Shown here piece by piece: positions 17,834-25,423 of a stretch of 64,000 nt of DNA. This DNA is from Streptomyces qaidamensis. GTDB taxonomy: Bacteria > Actinomycetota > Actinomycetes > Streptomycetales > Streptomycetaceae. Under the pieces are notes generated by a model, which saw only the letters and a program-made list of their open reading frames with translations, did not search any database and was not told the origin of the DNA. The stretch covers positions 4,154,001-4,218,000 of the forward strand of contig NZ_CP015098.1 of NCBI RefSeq assembly GCF_001611795.1, written 5' to 3'. The first letter of the stretch is position 1; each line of letters starts with the position of its first letter. The position numbers and the translations under genes are program-made.

Positions 17834-17926
17834 GGACGGCGGTACGGGAGGGCGGCGGCCCCGTGGACGGCGGTACGGGAGGGCGGCGGCCCCGTGGACG
17901 GCGGTACGGGAGGGCGGCGGCCCTGT
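17834..17926. repeat. Three tandem copies of a 31-bp repeat
   Basis: Units 17834-17864, 17865-17895 and 17896-17926 are identical except one C-to-T change in the third. The unit begins GGACGGCGGTACGGGAGGGC. It lies in the 193-bp gap between the divergent DinB-like and HAD-like genes. The period is not a multiple of three and no spacer separates units, so it is a minisatellite rather than a CRISPR. Confidence 0.85.
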
Positions 17927-17980
17927 GGACGACCCGGCGCTGACGAAGCCGCCGTCGCCGCGCCGGGCTATTGTGCCGGC

Positions 17981-18532
17981 GTGACCGGCGCGACGGATCG
18001 TCCCCTCCTCTTCCTCGACGTTGACGGCCCGCTCCTCCCATTCGGATCACCGTCCGTTCGGTCACCGACCGCTGCGGCCGGCTCTCCGGCCCGCCCCGAT
18101 CGGGGAAACCCCCTGCTGGAGCGGCTCGACCCCGGGCTGGGTCCGCGTCTGCTGGCCCTCGACTGTCAGCTCATCTGGGCGACGACCTGGATGGAGGAGG
18201 CGAACGAGGTCGTCTCTCCCCTCGTCGGACTGCCGCGACTGCCCGTGGTGGAGTGGCCGGCCCCCGGCGCCGACCAGGGCCCGAACGGCCTGCACTGGAA
18301 GACCGGCCCCCTCGTCGAGTGGGCCGGCGGCCGGCCGTTCATCTGGGTCGACGACGAGATCGGCACGATGGATCACCTGTGGGTCGACGTGAGTCACCCC
18401 GGGCCGTCCCTGCTGCATCGCGTCGACCCGGCCGCGGGCCTCGTGGACGCCGACTTCCGCGCCCTCGCGGCCTGGCTCCGTCGACCGCCTGCCCCCTGTC
18501 CCCACTCCGCTACGTCCGGTCCAACGCCGTGA
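17981..18532 (+). CDS. HAD-domain protein (Swiss-army-knife RNA-repair-like HAD)
   Basis: 183 aa starting MTGATDRPLLFLDVDGPLLP, whose DVDGxL is HAD motif I. Later IWATTWMEEANEV (motif II Thr), and PFIWVDDEIGTMD with the acidic motif IV. Streptomycete proteins of this type carry the SAK-HAD fold without a cap; their substrate is unknown. TATTGT (17969-17974) lies 6 nt before GTG 17981, so a leaderless mRNA is likely. Its 3' end overlaps the opposite small membrane-protein gene by 23 bp. Confidence 0.8.
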   Translation: MTGATDRPLLFLDVDGPLLPFGSPSVRSPTAAAGSPARPDRGNPLLERLDPGLGPRLLALDCQLIWATTWMEEANEVVSPLVGLPRLPVVEWPAPGADQGPNGLHWKTGPLVEWAGGRPFIWVDDEIGTMDHLWVDVSHPGPSLLHRVDPAAGLVDADFRALAAWLRRPPAPCPHSATSGPTP

Positions 18533-18710
18533 AGACGGCCAGGCACAGGGTGAGGCTCGCGGCGAACGCGATGCCGCAGCGGGACAGGGCCGTCGGCACC
18601 GCGGCCCCCTCCCAGCGGGCGAGGGCGAAGGCGATCGCAGCGGCGACAAGCGAGAAGAGGACGGCCACCGCCAGCGCGAGAAGCAGCAACGCCGGGAAGG
18701 TGTGTTTCAT
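18510..18710 (-). CDS. Small two-helix membrane protein
   Basis: 66 aa, MKHTFPALLLLALAVAVLFS continuing hydrophobic to AFALARWEG, then a second helix CGIAFAASLTLCLAVFTAL. Two transmembrane segments with a short arginine/glutamate hairpin. No family recognised and no clear Shine-Dalgarno sequence before ATG 18710. It overlaps the end of the convergent HAD-like gene and diverges from the GGDEF gene. Confidence 0.6.
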   Translation of the reverse strand: MKHTFPALLLLALAVAVLFSLVAAAIAFALARWEGAAVPTALSRCGIAFAASLTLCLAVFTALDRT

Positions 18711-18846
18711 GGAGGCACCGCCTGGGTCGTGTGGTGTCGATGACGAATTACGACGATCCCCGGGCGGAACCGCAGGTGGGACGGTTGGATGTGTTCTCCG
18801 GTGACAACAGGGGGTTGTCCGGCGAACAAACCGTGGGGGAGAACGA

Positions 18847-21800
18847 GTGGCCGGCCAGAGGAAGCGGGCGGGGCGACCGTGGGGACCGGCCCGGGGCTCG
18901 TGCGTCGAGATCAACCAGCTGGTCGCGGTGGTCCGGTCCTGGCTCGACGAATCGGCGGTGTCCGTGCGGGAGTTGCACGCGCGGCTCACTCCCGAGCACT
19001 TCGTCGCCGGGTCCGTGCCCGAGTTACGCCGGTTGCGTGACCGGCTGTCCGGCGAGTTTCTGGAGTGGGATCTCGTCGAGGCCGTGGCCGACGTCTGCTT
19101 TCCCGACGAACAGGCCGACCTCTCCCGGCGACGCCTCGGGGAGGCGAGGACGCTGTGGGACCGGGCGGGCACCAACCCCACAGCCATCGCGGAGGCACAG
19201 GAACTGGTCCCCGCCCGGGAGTTGCTGGAGGCCAAGGACCGCACCATCGAGGTCCTCCAGGAGATGCAGCGCGTCCGCCAGGCCTACGAGGCCGGCGAGC
19301 ACGGGCGGCAACAGGCCCTGTCCATCGCCACGTTGCTGTTCGTCATGCTCGGACAGGCCCAGGCGAAGGTCGCCGAACTGAGGCGAAGGCTCGACGCGCT
19401 GGAGTCGGTGACGACGGAACTCCCCGACGGCCAAGGGGTCGTGGAGCTGCTCTCACGGGCGCAACGGCAGGAGACGGATCTGCGCGAACAGCTGGTCCGC
19501 GCCGAGCGGGAGCGGGGCATCGCCCAGCAGGTCGCCGACCACGCGGCACGCCGTATCCACGAGCTGGAGGCCGAACTCGCCGAGCTGCGGCTCCGTATGG
19601 GGGAGGACGGGCCCTCCCGGACGCAGGAGCCGGCGCCGCCGCTGTCCCACCCCGACCTGCACGCCCTCGGCCCCGACGACGCCGCGCTCAACGACGTGGA
19701 CCGCGCGCTGGAGAAGGCACGCGCCGTCCTCGACGAGGAGCACGAGGCCGTTCAGCAGGCGGCCGGCGAGGTGGGCTACTGGTCGTCCTCGATCCCCTCG
19801 GCTGCTCCGGCGGAAGCCGCCGCCTCCGCGCCCGGGCAGGTCGGGCAAGACCTGCCCGGACAACCCTTCGAGTTGTCCGGAACAACCCCGGACAACCCGC
19901 CGACCGGCCAGGAGACATCCTTCCCAGCACTGGAATCCCCCCGGTCCCCGGCCGCCGACCCCCAGAGCGACATCTCCGAGGCGGCCCGCCGGATCACCCG
20001 GGGCAGGGACGCGGAGGACATCGTGACGCGGCTGTGCCGGGCCGTCGTCCCCACCGTCGCCGACGCGGTCATGGTCTATCTGCGGGACCCGATCCCGATG
20101 GGCGACGAAGAACAGGCGGGCCCGCTGGTCCTGCGGTTGCAGCAGGTGCACCCGCTCCACGCCGGAGGCGGTGCCGCGCTGTGCGAGGTGCGCCCCGGCA
20201 GCGCGCTCTTCGACGTACTGAACGGGGCACTGCCGGTCGCCACCGACTCGCCGGTCGGCGGCGCCGCGCTGCCGGAACTGCTCGGTGAGGGCCATGGGAC
20301 ACCCGGCGGCGGCCACACCGTCCTCGTGCCCCTGCACGGCCGCCGGCGGATCATCGGCACGGCGGTCCTCCTGCGCCACGCCGCCGAGCGGGCCTTCCAG
20401 GACGCCGACCTGTCGGTCGCCGCCGAGTTCGCCACCCGCAGCGCGCTCGCCATCGACAAGAGTCACGATCTCCAGGCCGCGGTCCAGGGTCTGCATCTCG
20501 CCCGGAGTCTCGCGGACACTCTGCAGATCGTCGCCGACGGAGTCGTCACCGGTCTCGGCTACGAGCTGGCGTGCGTCAACCTCGCCCGCCCGGACGGCGA
20601 TCTCGTGGTCGCCTCCTTGGCGGGCAACTCCGCCGCCGAGGCCCTCCTCACTGGCCGTGTCGGCTCGCGCGCGTCCTGGGACCGCAGGCTGAGCATGGGC
20701 GAGCACTGGGGCGACCTGGTGTTCATACCGCACAGCGAGGGCTGGGTCCTCGACGACGACGACGTCCCGCAGTGGCACACCGAGGGCCCCGCCCCCCGCT
20801 TCGAGGACGAGTGGCACCCCTCCGACCGCCTCTTCGCCCCGATGTACGCCCGGAGCGCTTCCGGTGCCTCGCACGGTGAGCTGATCGGCGTGATCTCCGT
20901 GGACCACCCCCTCACCCGCCGCCGTCCCAGGCCGGACGAACGCCGGGACCTGGAGGAGTACGCCTTCCAGGCCGCCATCGCGATCAGCAACGCGCGGCTG
21001 CGCACGAACATGCAACGCGCACTGGTCAGACTGGACAGGGAGCAGCAGACACTGCGGGCCAGCGAGGAGTCCTTCCGGCAGGCCTTCGAGTACGCGCCCA
21101 CCGGAATGGCCATCGCCGAGCTGGGCGGCGACCGGAACGGCCGCATCCTCCGGACGAACGACGCACTGTGCCGCATGCTGGGCCGCCCGGCCTCCGCCAT
21201 GCGCCGCTACGCCTTCTCCGACCTCGTCCACCCCGAGGACATCGGCACTCTGCTCCACACCAGCGCCGAGGGCGGGCGCGCGGAACTGCGCCTCGGGCGC
21301 CGCGACGGGACGTACCTGTGGGTCTCGATGCGCAACAGCGTGGTCGCGGACGAGGCCGAGGGCCCCCGCTTCCTGCTCACTCACGTCGAGGACATCGAGG
21401 AGCGCAAACAGCGCGAGTTCGATCTCGCCCACCGCGCCTCGCACGACGCCCTCACCGGCCTGCCGAACTCCGCCGAGCTGCATGCCCGTATCGACGCCCG
21501 GCTCTGCGCGCTCCGGGAGCACGGGTCCGACGCCGCGGAAGGAGCCGACGACCCCTACCTCGACCACGCCTACCCGGCCACAACCCCCCACACTCACGTC
21601 CGGGCCCCCGTGGGCGACGCCGACACCCACGGCCTGGCCGTGCTGTTCTTCGCCCTCCGCGACTTCAAGGCCATCAACACCCGCTTCGGGCACGACGCGG
21701 GGGACGGCGTCCTCGTCGAGGTCGCCCGACGGCTCGGTGAGGCCGTGCGCGACGACGACACGGTGGCCCGGTACGGCGGTGACGAGTTCGTCGTCCTGGC

Positions 21801-21981
21801 CGACGGCCTGGACCCCGCCGGCGCGCACACCGCCGCGGTGTGGATGCAGGACCGGATCCACCTGCCGATCCCCCTGGGCGACCAGACCGTGCGCATGCAC
21901 GCGGGTGTCGGCATCGCATGGGCCCAGTGCGGGACGGCCCCGGGTGACATCCTGCGGGCGGCACGCGGGTTCTCGTCGTGA
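18847..21981 (+). CDS. GAF-PAS-GGDEF diguanylate cyclase-like protein
   Basis: 1044 aa cytoplasmic protein. A coiled-coil region (about 110-250: RELLEAKDRTIEVLQEMQRV, LREQLVRAERERGIAQQVAD) and a proline-rich linker come first. Two GAF-like domains (about 390-550 and 565-725) follow, then PAS (741-860, SFRQAFEYAPTGMAIAELGG) and GGDEF (from HDALTGLPN at about 866). The GGDEF motif is intact at 977-981 and preceded by an RDDD inhibitory I-site five residues before it, so c-di-GMP synthesis with product inhibition is expected. The architecture recalls CdgB of S. coelicolor. The domain ends ILRAARGFSS, so the last helix (normally ...AMYxAK) is missing. GTG 18847 has GGGGGAG 6-12 nt upstream. Confidence 0.88.
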   Translation: MAGQRKRAGRPWGPARGSCVEINQLVAVVRSWLDESAVSVRELHARLTPEHFVAGSVPELRRLRDRLSGEFLEWDLVEAVADVCFPDEQADLSRRRLGEARTLWDRAGTNPTAIAEAQELVPARELLEAKDRTIEVLQEMQRVRQAYEAGEHGRQQALSIATLLFVMLGQAQAKVAELRRRLDALESVTTELPDGQGVVELLSRAQRQETDLREQLVRAERERGIAQQVADHAARRIHELEAELAELRLRMGEDGPSRTQEPAPPLSHPDLHALGPDDAALNDVDRALEKARAVLDEEHEAVQQAAGEVGYWSSSIPSAAPAEAAASAPGQVGQDLPGQPFELSGTTPDNPPTGQETSFPALESPRSPAADPQSDISEAARRITRGRDAEDIVTRLCRAVVPTVADAVMVYLRDPIPMGDEEQAGPLVLRLQQVHPLHAGGGAALCEVRPGSALFDVLNGALPVATDSPVGGAALPELLGEGHGTPGGGHTVLVPLHGRRRIIGTAVLLRHAAERAFQDADLSVAAEFATRSALAIDKSHDLQAAVQGLHLARSLADTLQIVADGVVTGLGYELACVNLARPDGDLVVASLAGNSAAEALLTGRVGSRASWDRRLSMGEHWGDLVFIPHSEGWVLDDDDVPQWHTEGPAPRFEDEWHPSDRLFAPMYARSASGASHGELIGVISVDHPLTRRRPRPDERRDLEEYAFQAAIAISNARLRTNMQRALVRLDREQQTLRASEESFRQAFEYAPTGMAIAELGGDRNGRILRTNDALCRMLGRPASAMRRYAFSDLVHPEDIGTLLHTSAEGGRAELRLGRRDGTYLWVSMRNSVVADEAEGPRFLLTHVEDIEERKQREFDLAHRASHDALTGLPNSAELHARIDARLCALREHGSDAAEGADDPYLDHAYPATTPHTHVRAPVGDADTHGLAVLFFALRDFKAINTRFGHDAGDGVLVEVARRLGEAVRDDDTVARYGGDEFVVLADGLDPAGAHTAAVWMQDRIHLPIPLGDQTVRMHAGVGIAWAQCGTAPGDILRAARGFSS

Positions 21982-22232
21982 GGACAGAGCGGATAACGCC
22001 GCGCACGACCCACCGCACGCCGGGGAACAGAGGGGCCGCAGCGTCGGCCGGCCCCGAATACCACGCCCTGACATCTGTCAGGACCGCGACGTCCCTGACG
22101 CGTTTTACGCTGCCAGGCGCTGACGCGGGGGAGCTCTTGGCCACTACGGCATCTGAGCAGGAGATGTGAGCGCTCCGGTCGGGTAGCAGCAGCAGCCGCG
22201 GCTGCATCGGTTGCGACTACGGAGGAGACCGA

Positions 22233-22709
22233 ATGAGCTTGAGAAGCATCAGAAAACGGGCGACTGCAACGGCCGTGACGATGATCGCCGCAGTGGCCCT
22301 CGTTCCGCTGGCGGCGCAGGCACCGGCACAGGCAGCACCGAACGTTGCGACCGGAACGGCCGCCTGGACACCGGAGATCTACCCGCTGTTCTCAGGCGAG
22401 TGGGTCAAGCGGGATGTGTCGGGTGACAAGCGGAGGGATGAGCTGATCGACTGCTCCCGGGCATCCGGGATCGCCTGCGTGGCGGTCGGTCAGGGCGACG
22501 GCAAACACAGCATCTTCCACTTGTTCAAGTGCGATACGCGGTCGCTCTCGAACTTCATCGACGCGCTCTCCGTCCGCAACAACCAGACCGGCGGAGCCCA
22601 GGTCCGTTTCTGGGGTCCCACCTACGCGTACCACGCCCCCGCGGACGGCAACATCTACAACTTCCCGGACCACGCGACGTACGACTTCAATCGCCTCGAC
22701 ATCTGCTGA
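22233..22709 (+). CDS. Small secreted protein of unknown function
   Basis: 158 aa. A Sec signal peptide (KKR-type basic start, AVTMIAAVALVPLAAQA, AQA cleavage near residue 34) precedes a mature domain with four cysteines (DELIDCSRASGIACVAVGQG, FHLFKCDTRS and the C-terminal RLDIC), suggesting two disulfides. Aromatic and polar C-terminal half (RFWGPTYAYHAPADGNIYNF). No family recognised. GGAGGAG lies 6 nt before ATG 22233. It borders the integrated region and may be cargo. Confidence 0.75.
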   Translation: MSLRSIRKRATATAVTMIAAVALVPLAAQAPAQAAPNVATGTAAWTPEIYPLFSGEWVKRDVSGDKRRDELIDCSRASGIACVAVGQGDGKHSIFHLFKCDTRSLSNFIDALSVRNNQTGGAQVRFWGPTYAYHAPADGNIYNFPDHATYDFNRLDIC

Positions 22710-22826
22710 GGGCGCATCGACCCGGTCACGTTGATCATGGTGCCGGGTCGGAAGCCTTCGCAGTGACGGCGGCTGCGGAGTGACGACTGTCTGACGTACA
22801 GGTGGTCGAGGCCTGGCTGCGTCGGC

Positions 22827-22940
22827 GCGCACCTCATGCCGAGCAGCCGGGACCGGGCTCGGAAAGCTCTCGGCAGGGCACTCAGCCGCAAGATCGAAAA
22901 TGCCCCCGCCTCGCGCCGTAAGCGCAGGTCGGGGGCATGA
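22827..22940 (+). pseudogene. Integrase 3' end, copy A
   Basis: Frame reads AHLMPSSRDRARKALGRALS then RKIENAPASRRKRRSGA and stop at 22938-22940. It closely matches the end of the larger integrase remnant at 27.75-27.80 kb (AHLMPSSQDRARKALGRAAQ). The nucleophile Tyr and everything before it are missing. Confidence 0.75.
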
Positions 22941-22968
22941 TCACGGGGTCTACTTCTTCTTGCCCTGG
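22900..22968. other. Attachment-site copy A: stem-loop plus gpmA 3'-end duplicate
   Basis: ATGCCCCCG (22900-22908) pairs with CGGGGGCAT (22930-22938). The 19-bp CTACTTCTTCTTGCCCTGG (22950-22968) is identical to the last codons and stop of gpmA at 27912-27930. Together with copy B it forms direct repeats bracketing about 4.96 kb, the pattern left by site-specific integration. Confidence 0.75.
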
Positions 22969-23268
22969 GGGCTTGGTGTCGAGGCCGAGTTGATCCTGGA
23001 GACACCATTCCTGCTCCGTGACGCAGCCGGTCATGGGCACGAACTGGAGCCCGGGACGGGCGTCCGCCTTGCCCCCGTGCTCGGCCTCCTCGGCCAATCG
23101 GTCGCAGCAGTTGACGTCCAGTATCTCGGCACCTTGACCATCGAGTTCCAGGACGGCACTGGGCTGCGCATCGGACCGGATCCGCACTTCGAGTCCTGGC
23201 ACTTGACCGGAAGCGGCGTCCACGCCATCACCGTCGGTCCCGGCGGTGAAGAGGATTGGGAAGCCTGA
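22969..23268 (+). pseudogene. DUF6188-like protein, 5' truncated at the attachment site
   Basis: The frame that runs through the gpmA duplicate continues as VEAELILETPFLLRD, TGVRLAPVLGLLGQSVAAVD, TLTIEFQDGTGLRIGPDPHF and ESWHLTGSGVHAITVGPGGE, which fits DUF6188 (small proteins often found beside polymorphic toxins). The normal N-terminal strand is replaced by attachment-site sequence; an ATG at 22900 would create a chimeric start. Probably non-functional or altered. Confidence 0.6.
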
Positions 23269-23269
23269 G

Positions 23270-23437
23270 AGCAGGCCACGTGCGCCCTCAGCTGGGGAAG
23301 CTGCGGGCAACCAGACGGCTCGGTCGTGCACGATCCCTTCAAGGTCATCGCCACTGGAACATGACTTGGTAGAGCCAGTCCGACAGCACGAACGCTTGAT
23401 CGCGCGTGAGCCTGATGGTGATCGCTTCCTCGTTCAC
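23270..23437 (-). pseudogene. Frameshifted small protein gene
   Basis: GTG 23437 starts VNEEAITIRLTRDQAFVLSD-WLYQVMFQWR then stops at 23345-23347. In another frame the sequence resumes GDDLEGIVHDRAVWLPAASP. Together they resemble a common streptomycete small protein (TIRLTRDEAxVLSDWL ... VDDRAVWxPxY) broken by a frameshift and truncated. Confidence 0.5.
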
Positions 23438-23520
23438 GCTCTCAACCTAGTGCTGTGACCGCATGGTCCGCCGGGTCGGTCCAGGCTGCGACCCACCACC
23501 GCGCCTGGTCGACGGCCAAG

Positions 23521-24237
23521 TCACTGCTCAAGGCAGCGAACCAGGAATGTCAGTCCCTCCGGGCTGCTCAACCGCACAACACGACGACCGGTTTTCTCGG
23601 ACCGCGTGGCCAAGTCATGGCCGTGTTCGTGTGCGCGTACGACGACGCTGTCCAAATCCTCGACGTCGACCGCAAGTTCCCACTGCGGAACGGATGCACT
23701 GGGTCCACGTGTAGCGATGAAATCGGCGCAGTTCAGAGGGGTCCCCGTCGTCTTGTCGTAGAAGTGCCGGGCTCTGTCAGGCTGGTCGCACGTCAGGACC
23801 ATGCGGTGCGGGGCGCCCGCCAAGTGGGACGGGAACTGCCATCCGGTGAAGTTGCGCGGCTGCCACAGCGAGAAGGCAGCACCTACCGGATCGATCAATG
23901 TCGCCATGCGCCCCTGATCGCCCGCGTCGAAGGGAGGTACGACAAGACGAGCGCCGTTCACCGTCGCCACTTCGGCGCGACGGTCGACGTTGTCGACTGC
24001 CAAGTAGTAGGCAATGTGGGCGGGTGTTCCCGGTGGGTAGACCGGGTTCGCCAGGTCGCTCACGCCACCGATCAGGTGGCCGTCGATGGCTATCCTGGTG
24101 GCCTTTCGCCAGTCCTTCTCGTCCAGCGCGAAGCGCCAGCCCAGCGTCTTCGAGAAGAAGGTGGCGGTGCTGGCCAGGTCACGGGTTTTGAGGTCCATCC
24201 AGCAGAACTCGTTCAATGAACCCAGACGGGTCGTCAT
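23521..24237 (-). CDS. VOC-family (glyoxalase-like) protein, two domains
   Basis: 238 aa. Two repeated VOC modules: residues 1-125 (SLNEFCWMDLKTRDLASTAT, FFSKTLGWRF ... PVGAAFSLWQ) and 130-238 (HRMVLTCDQPDRARHFYDKT ... SPEGLTFLVR). VOC proteins bind a metal and act in isomerase, dioxygenase or antibiotic-sequestration roles; the ligand is unknown. ATG 24237 has AAGGAG nine nt upstream. It is intact although surrounded by remnants. Confidence 0.85.
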   Translation of the reverse strand: MTTRLGSLNEFCWMDLKTRDLASTATFFSKTLGWRFALDEKDWRKATRIAIDGHLIGGVSDLANPVYPPGTPAHIAYYLAVDNVDRRAEVATVNGARLVVPPFDAGDQGRMATLIDPVGAAFSLWQPRNFTGWQFPSHLAGAPHRMVLTCDQPDRARHFYDKTTGTPLNCADFIATRGPSASVPQWELAVDVEDLDSVVVRAHEHGHDLATRSEKTGRRVVRLSSPEGLTFLVRCLEQ

Positions 24238-24392
24238 CCTGTGCTCCTTGTCGTCTCGATGCTGGGTATCGAGTGCTCAGACGACTCCGCAAGAGATTTT
24301 CGGCTGCGCTGCGTAGCAGGGACGGCAGCAAACCAGTTCCTACCGCACCGATTCGAGCCTTCGCGGGCGTGTCCAGTCTTCGCCGGTCTGGA

Positions 24393-24534
24393 TCAGGCTG
24401 CGGCCGTCAGAGGGCGTCCGCCCCAGCGTGCCTTTCTCGCTGCGGATACGGGCGCGTTCCTTGCGCTGTGCAGCCAGGACGTCGGGGTGGCGGGCGTTGG
24501 CGTTGCGCCAGCGCAGGTAGCGGTGCAGGGCCCG
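24393..24534 (-). pseudogene. Transposase C-terminal remnant (minus)
   Basis: Frame reads ALHRYLRWRNANARHPDVLA then AQRKERARIRSEKG, and after a frame change RWGGRPLTAAA with stop near 24393. This resembles the tail of DDE transposases common in Streptomyces. Only the last ~47 residues remain, split by a frameshift. Confidence 0.55.
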
Positions 24535-24632
24535 GGTTCCTGCACACCTACAACCACCATCGCTGCCACACCGCACTCGGCGGCCAGCCACCAATCAGCC
24601 GTGTGAACAACGCTGCGGCTCAATACAGCTAG
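24535..24632 (+). pseudogene. IS481-like transposase C-terminal remnant (plus)
   Basis: Frame reads FLHTYNHHRCHTALGGQPPI then SRVNNAAAQYS and TAG at 24630-24632. The YNHHRxHTALGG..P motif is the conserved end of IS481/IS3-type transposases. It abuts the opposite-strand remnant at a GGGCCCGGG junction, so two old insertions or a rearrangement met here. The rest of the gap 24238-24746 holds nothing I recognise. Confidence 0.7.
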
Positions 24633-24746
24633 TCGCCGACTCGCCTCATCCAGTACGGATAGCCACCTGAATGCCGGTGCCATCAGGCCTCCCGGAACCC
24701 CGTCGGGTCGACGGCCCGCGAAGGAGCTCTCACTAGAGTGCGATCC

Positions 24747-25241
24747 ATGGAACCCCGTTGGCTCTCCCCCGAGGAGCAGCGCGCCTGGCGCGCCTACCGC
24801 GACCTCAGCCTGGTCCTGGAGGACGTCCTCGACCAGCAACTGCGACACAAGGCCGACCTCAGCCACCTGTACTACTCGGTGATGGTGTTCCTCTCGGAGG
24901 CCCCCGAGCGACGGCTGCGCATGACAGACCTCGCCGAACAGCTGAAGATCGCCCGGACACGGCTCTCCTACACCGTCAGCCGCATGGAGGAGCGCGGCTG
25001 GGTGCGCCGCGAGGACGCGCCGGGGGACGGGCGGGCCCAGCTCGCCGTGCTGACGGAGGAGGGGCTGACCGCCCTTGAGGAGGCCGCCCCCAGTCACGTC
25101 GCCACCGTTCGGGCTGCCGTCTTCGACCGGCTGACGCCTGAGCAGGCGCGCGCCTTCGGTGAAGCGTGCGAGATCATCCTCACCGGCCTCACGGGCCCGG
25201 ACCGCCCGGCCTTCCCCGCCGACCTCCCCTGGCGCCGCTGA
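24747..25241 (+). CDS. MarR-family transcriptional regulator
   Basis: 164 aa. Winged-helix core YYSVMVFLSEAPERRLRMTD, LAEQLKIARTRLSYTVSRME and wing RGWVRREDAPGDGRAQLAVL, then dimerisation helices. The -10 box TAGAGT (24734-24739) lies 7 nt before ATG 24747, so a leaderless message is likely and GTG 24738 is not the start. It is followed, 94 bp later, by a promoter region with two palindromes in front of a solute-binding protein gene, which it may control. Confidence 0.88.
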   Translation: MEPRWLSPEEQRAWRAYRDLSLVLEDVLDQQLRHKADLSHLYYSVMVFLSEAPERRLRMTDLAEQLKIARTRLSYTVSRMEERGWVRREDAPGDGRAQLAVLTEEGLTALEEAAPSHVATVRAAVFDRLTPEQARAFGEACEIILTGLTGPDRPAFPADLPWRR

Positions 25242-25334
25242 CCTCCTTCCAGAGGCAGAGGCAGAGCCGAGCCCGCCGGACTGCCAGCCTCCCTGGCTAC
25301 CCTGCATGACCATTCAGGCACTCATCGCATTTTC

Positions 25335-25385
25335 TTGCAGATCTGCAATACCTGCCCTAGGGTGAAATCAGATGCTTGAAGCATC
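25335..25385 (+). promoter_or_regulatory. Promoter with overlapping palindromic operators
   Basis: TTGCAG (25335-25340), 17 nt, TAGGGT (25358-25363) form a promoter. The perfect 14-bp palindrome TTGCAGATCTGCAA (25335-25348) covers the -35, CCCTAGGG (25355-25362) covers the -10, and GATGCTTGAAGCATC (25371-25385) lies just past the start site. At least two are good repressor-site candidates. Confidence 0.65.
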
Positions 25386-25423
25386 AAGCTTCCCCTTCTT
25401 GCCCCACCACGAAGGAGTCGAGT

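Noticed and set aside
17834..17926. Possible CRISPR array
   Set aside because: The repeats are contiguous with no spacers, and there are no cas genes.
19453..22074. 873-aa minus-strand frame opposite the GGDEF gene
   Set aside because: Composition (His/Val/Gly/Ala/Asp-rich) is that of an antisense shadow in GC-rich DNA and no domain is recognisable.
22120..22169. Tiny TTG-started frame with GGGGGAG upstream, ending at 22169
   Set aside because: Only about ten codons; it may be the start of a lost gene or a leader peptide but cannot be supported.
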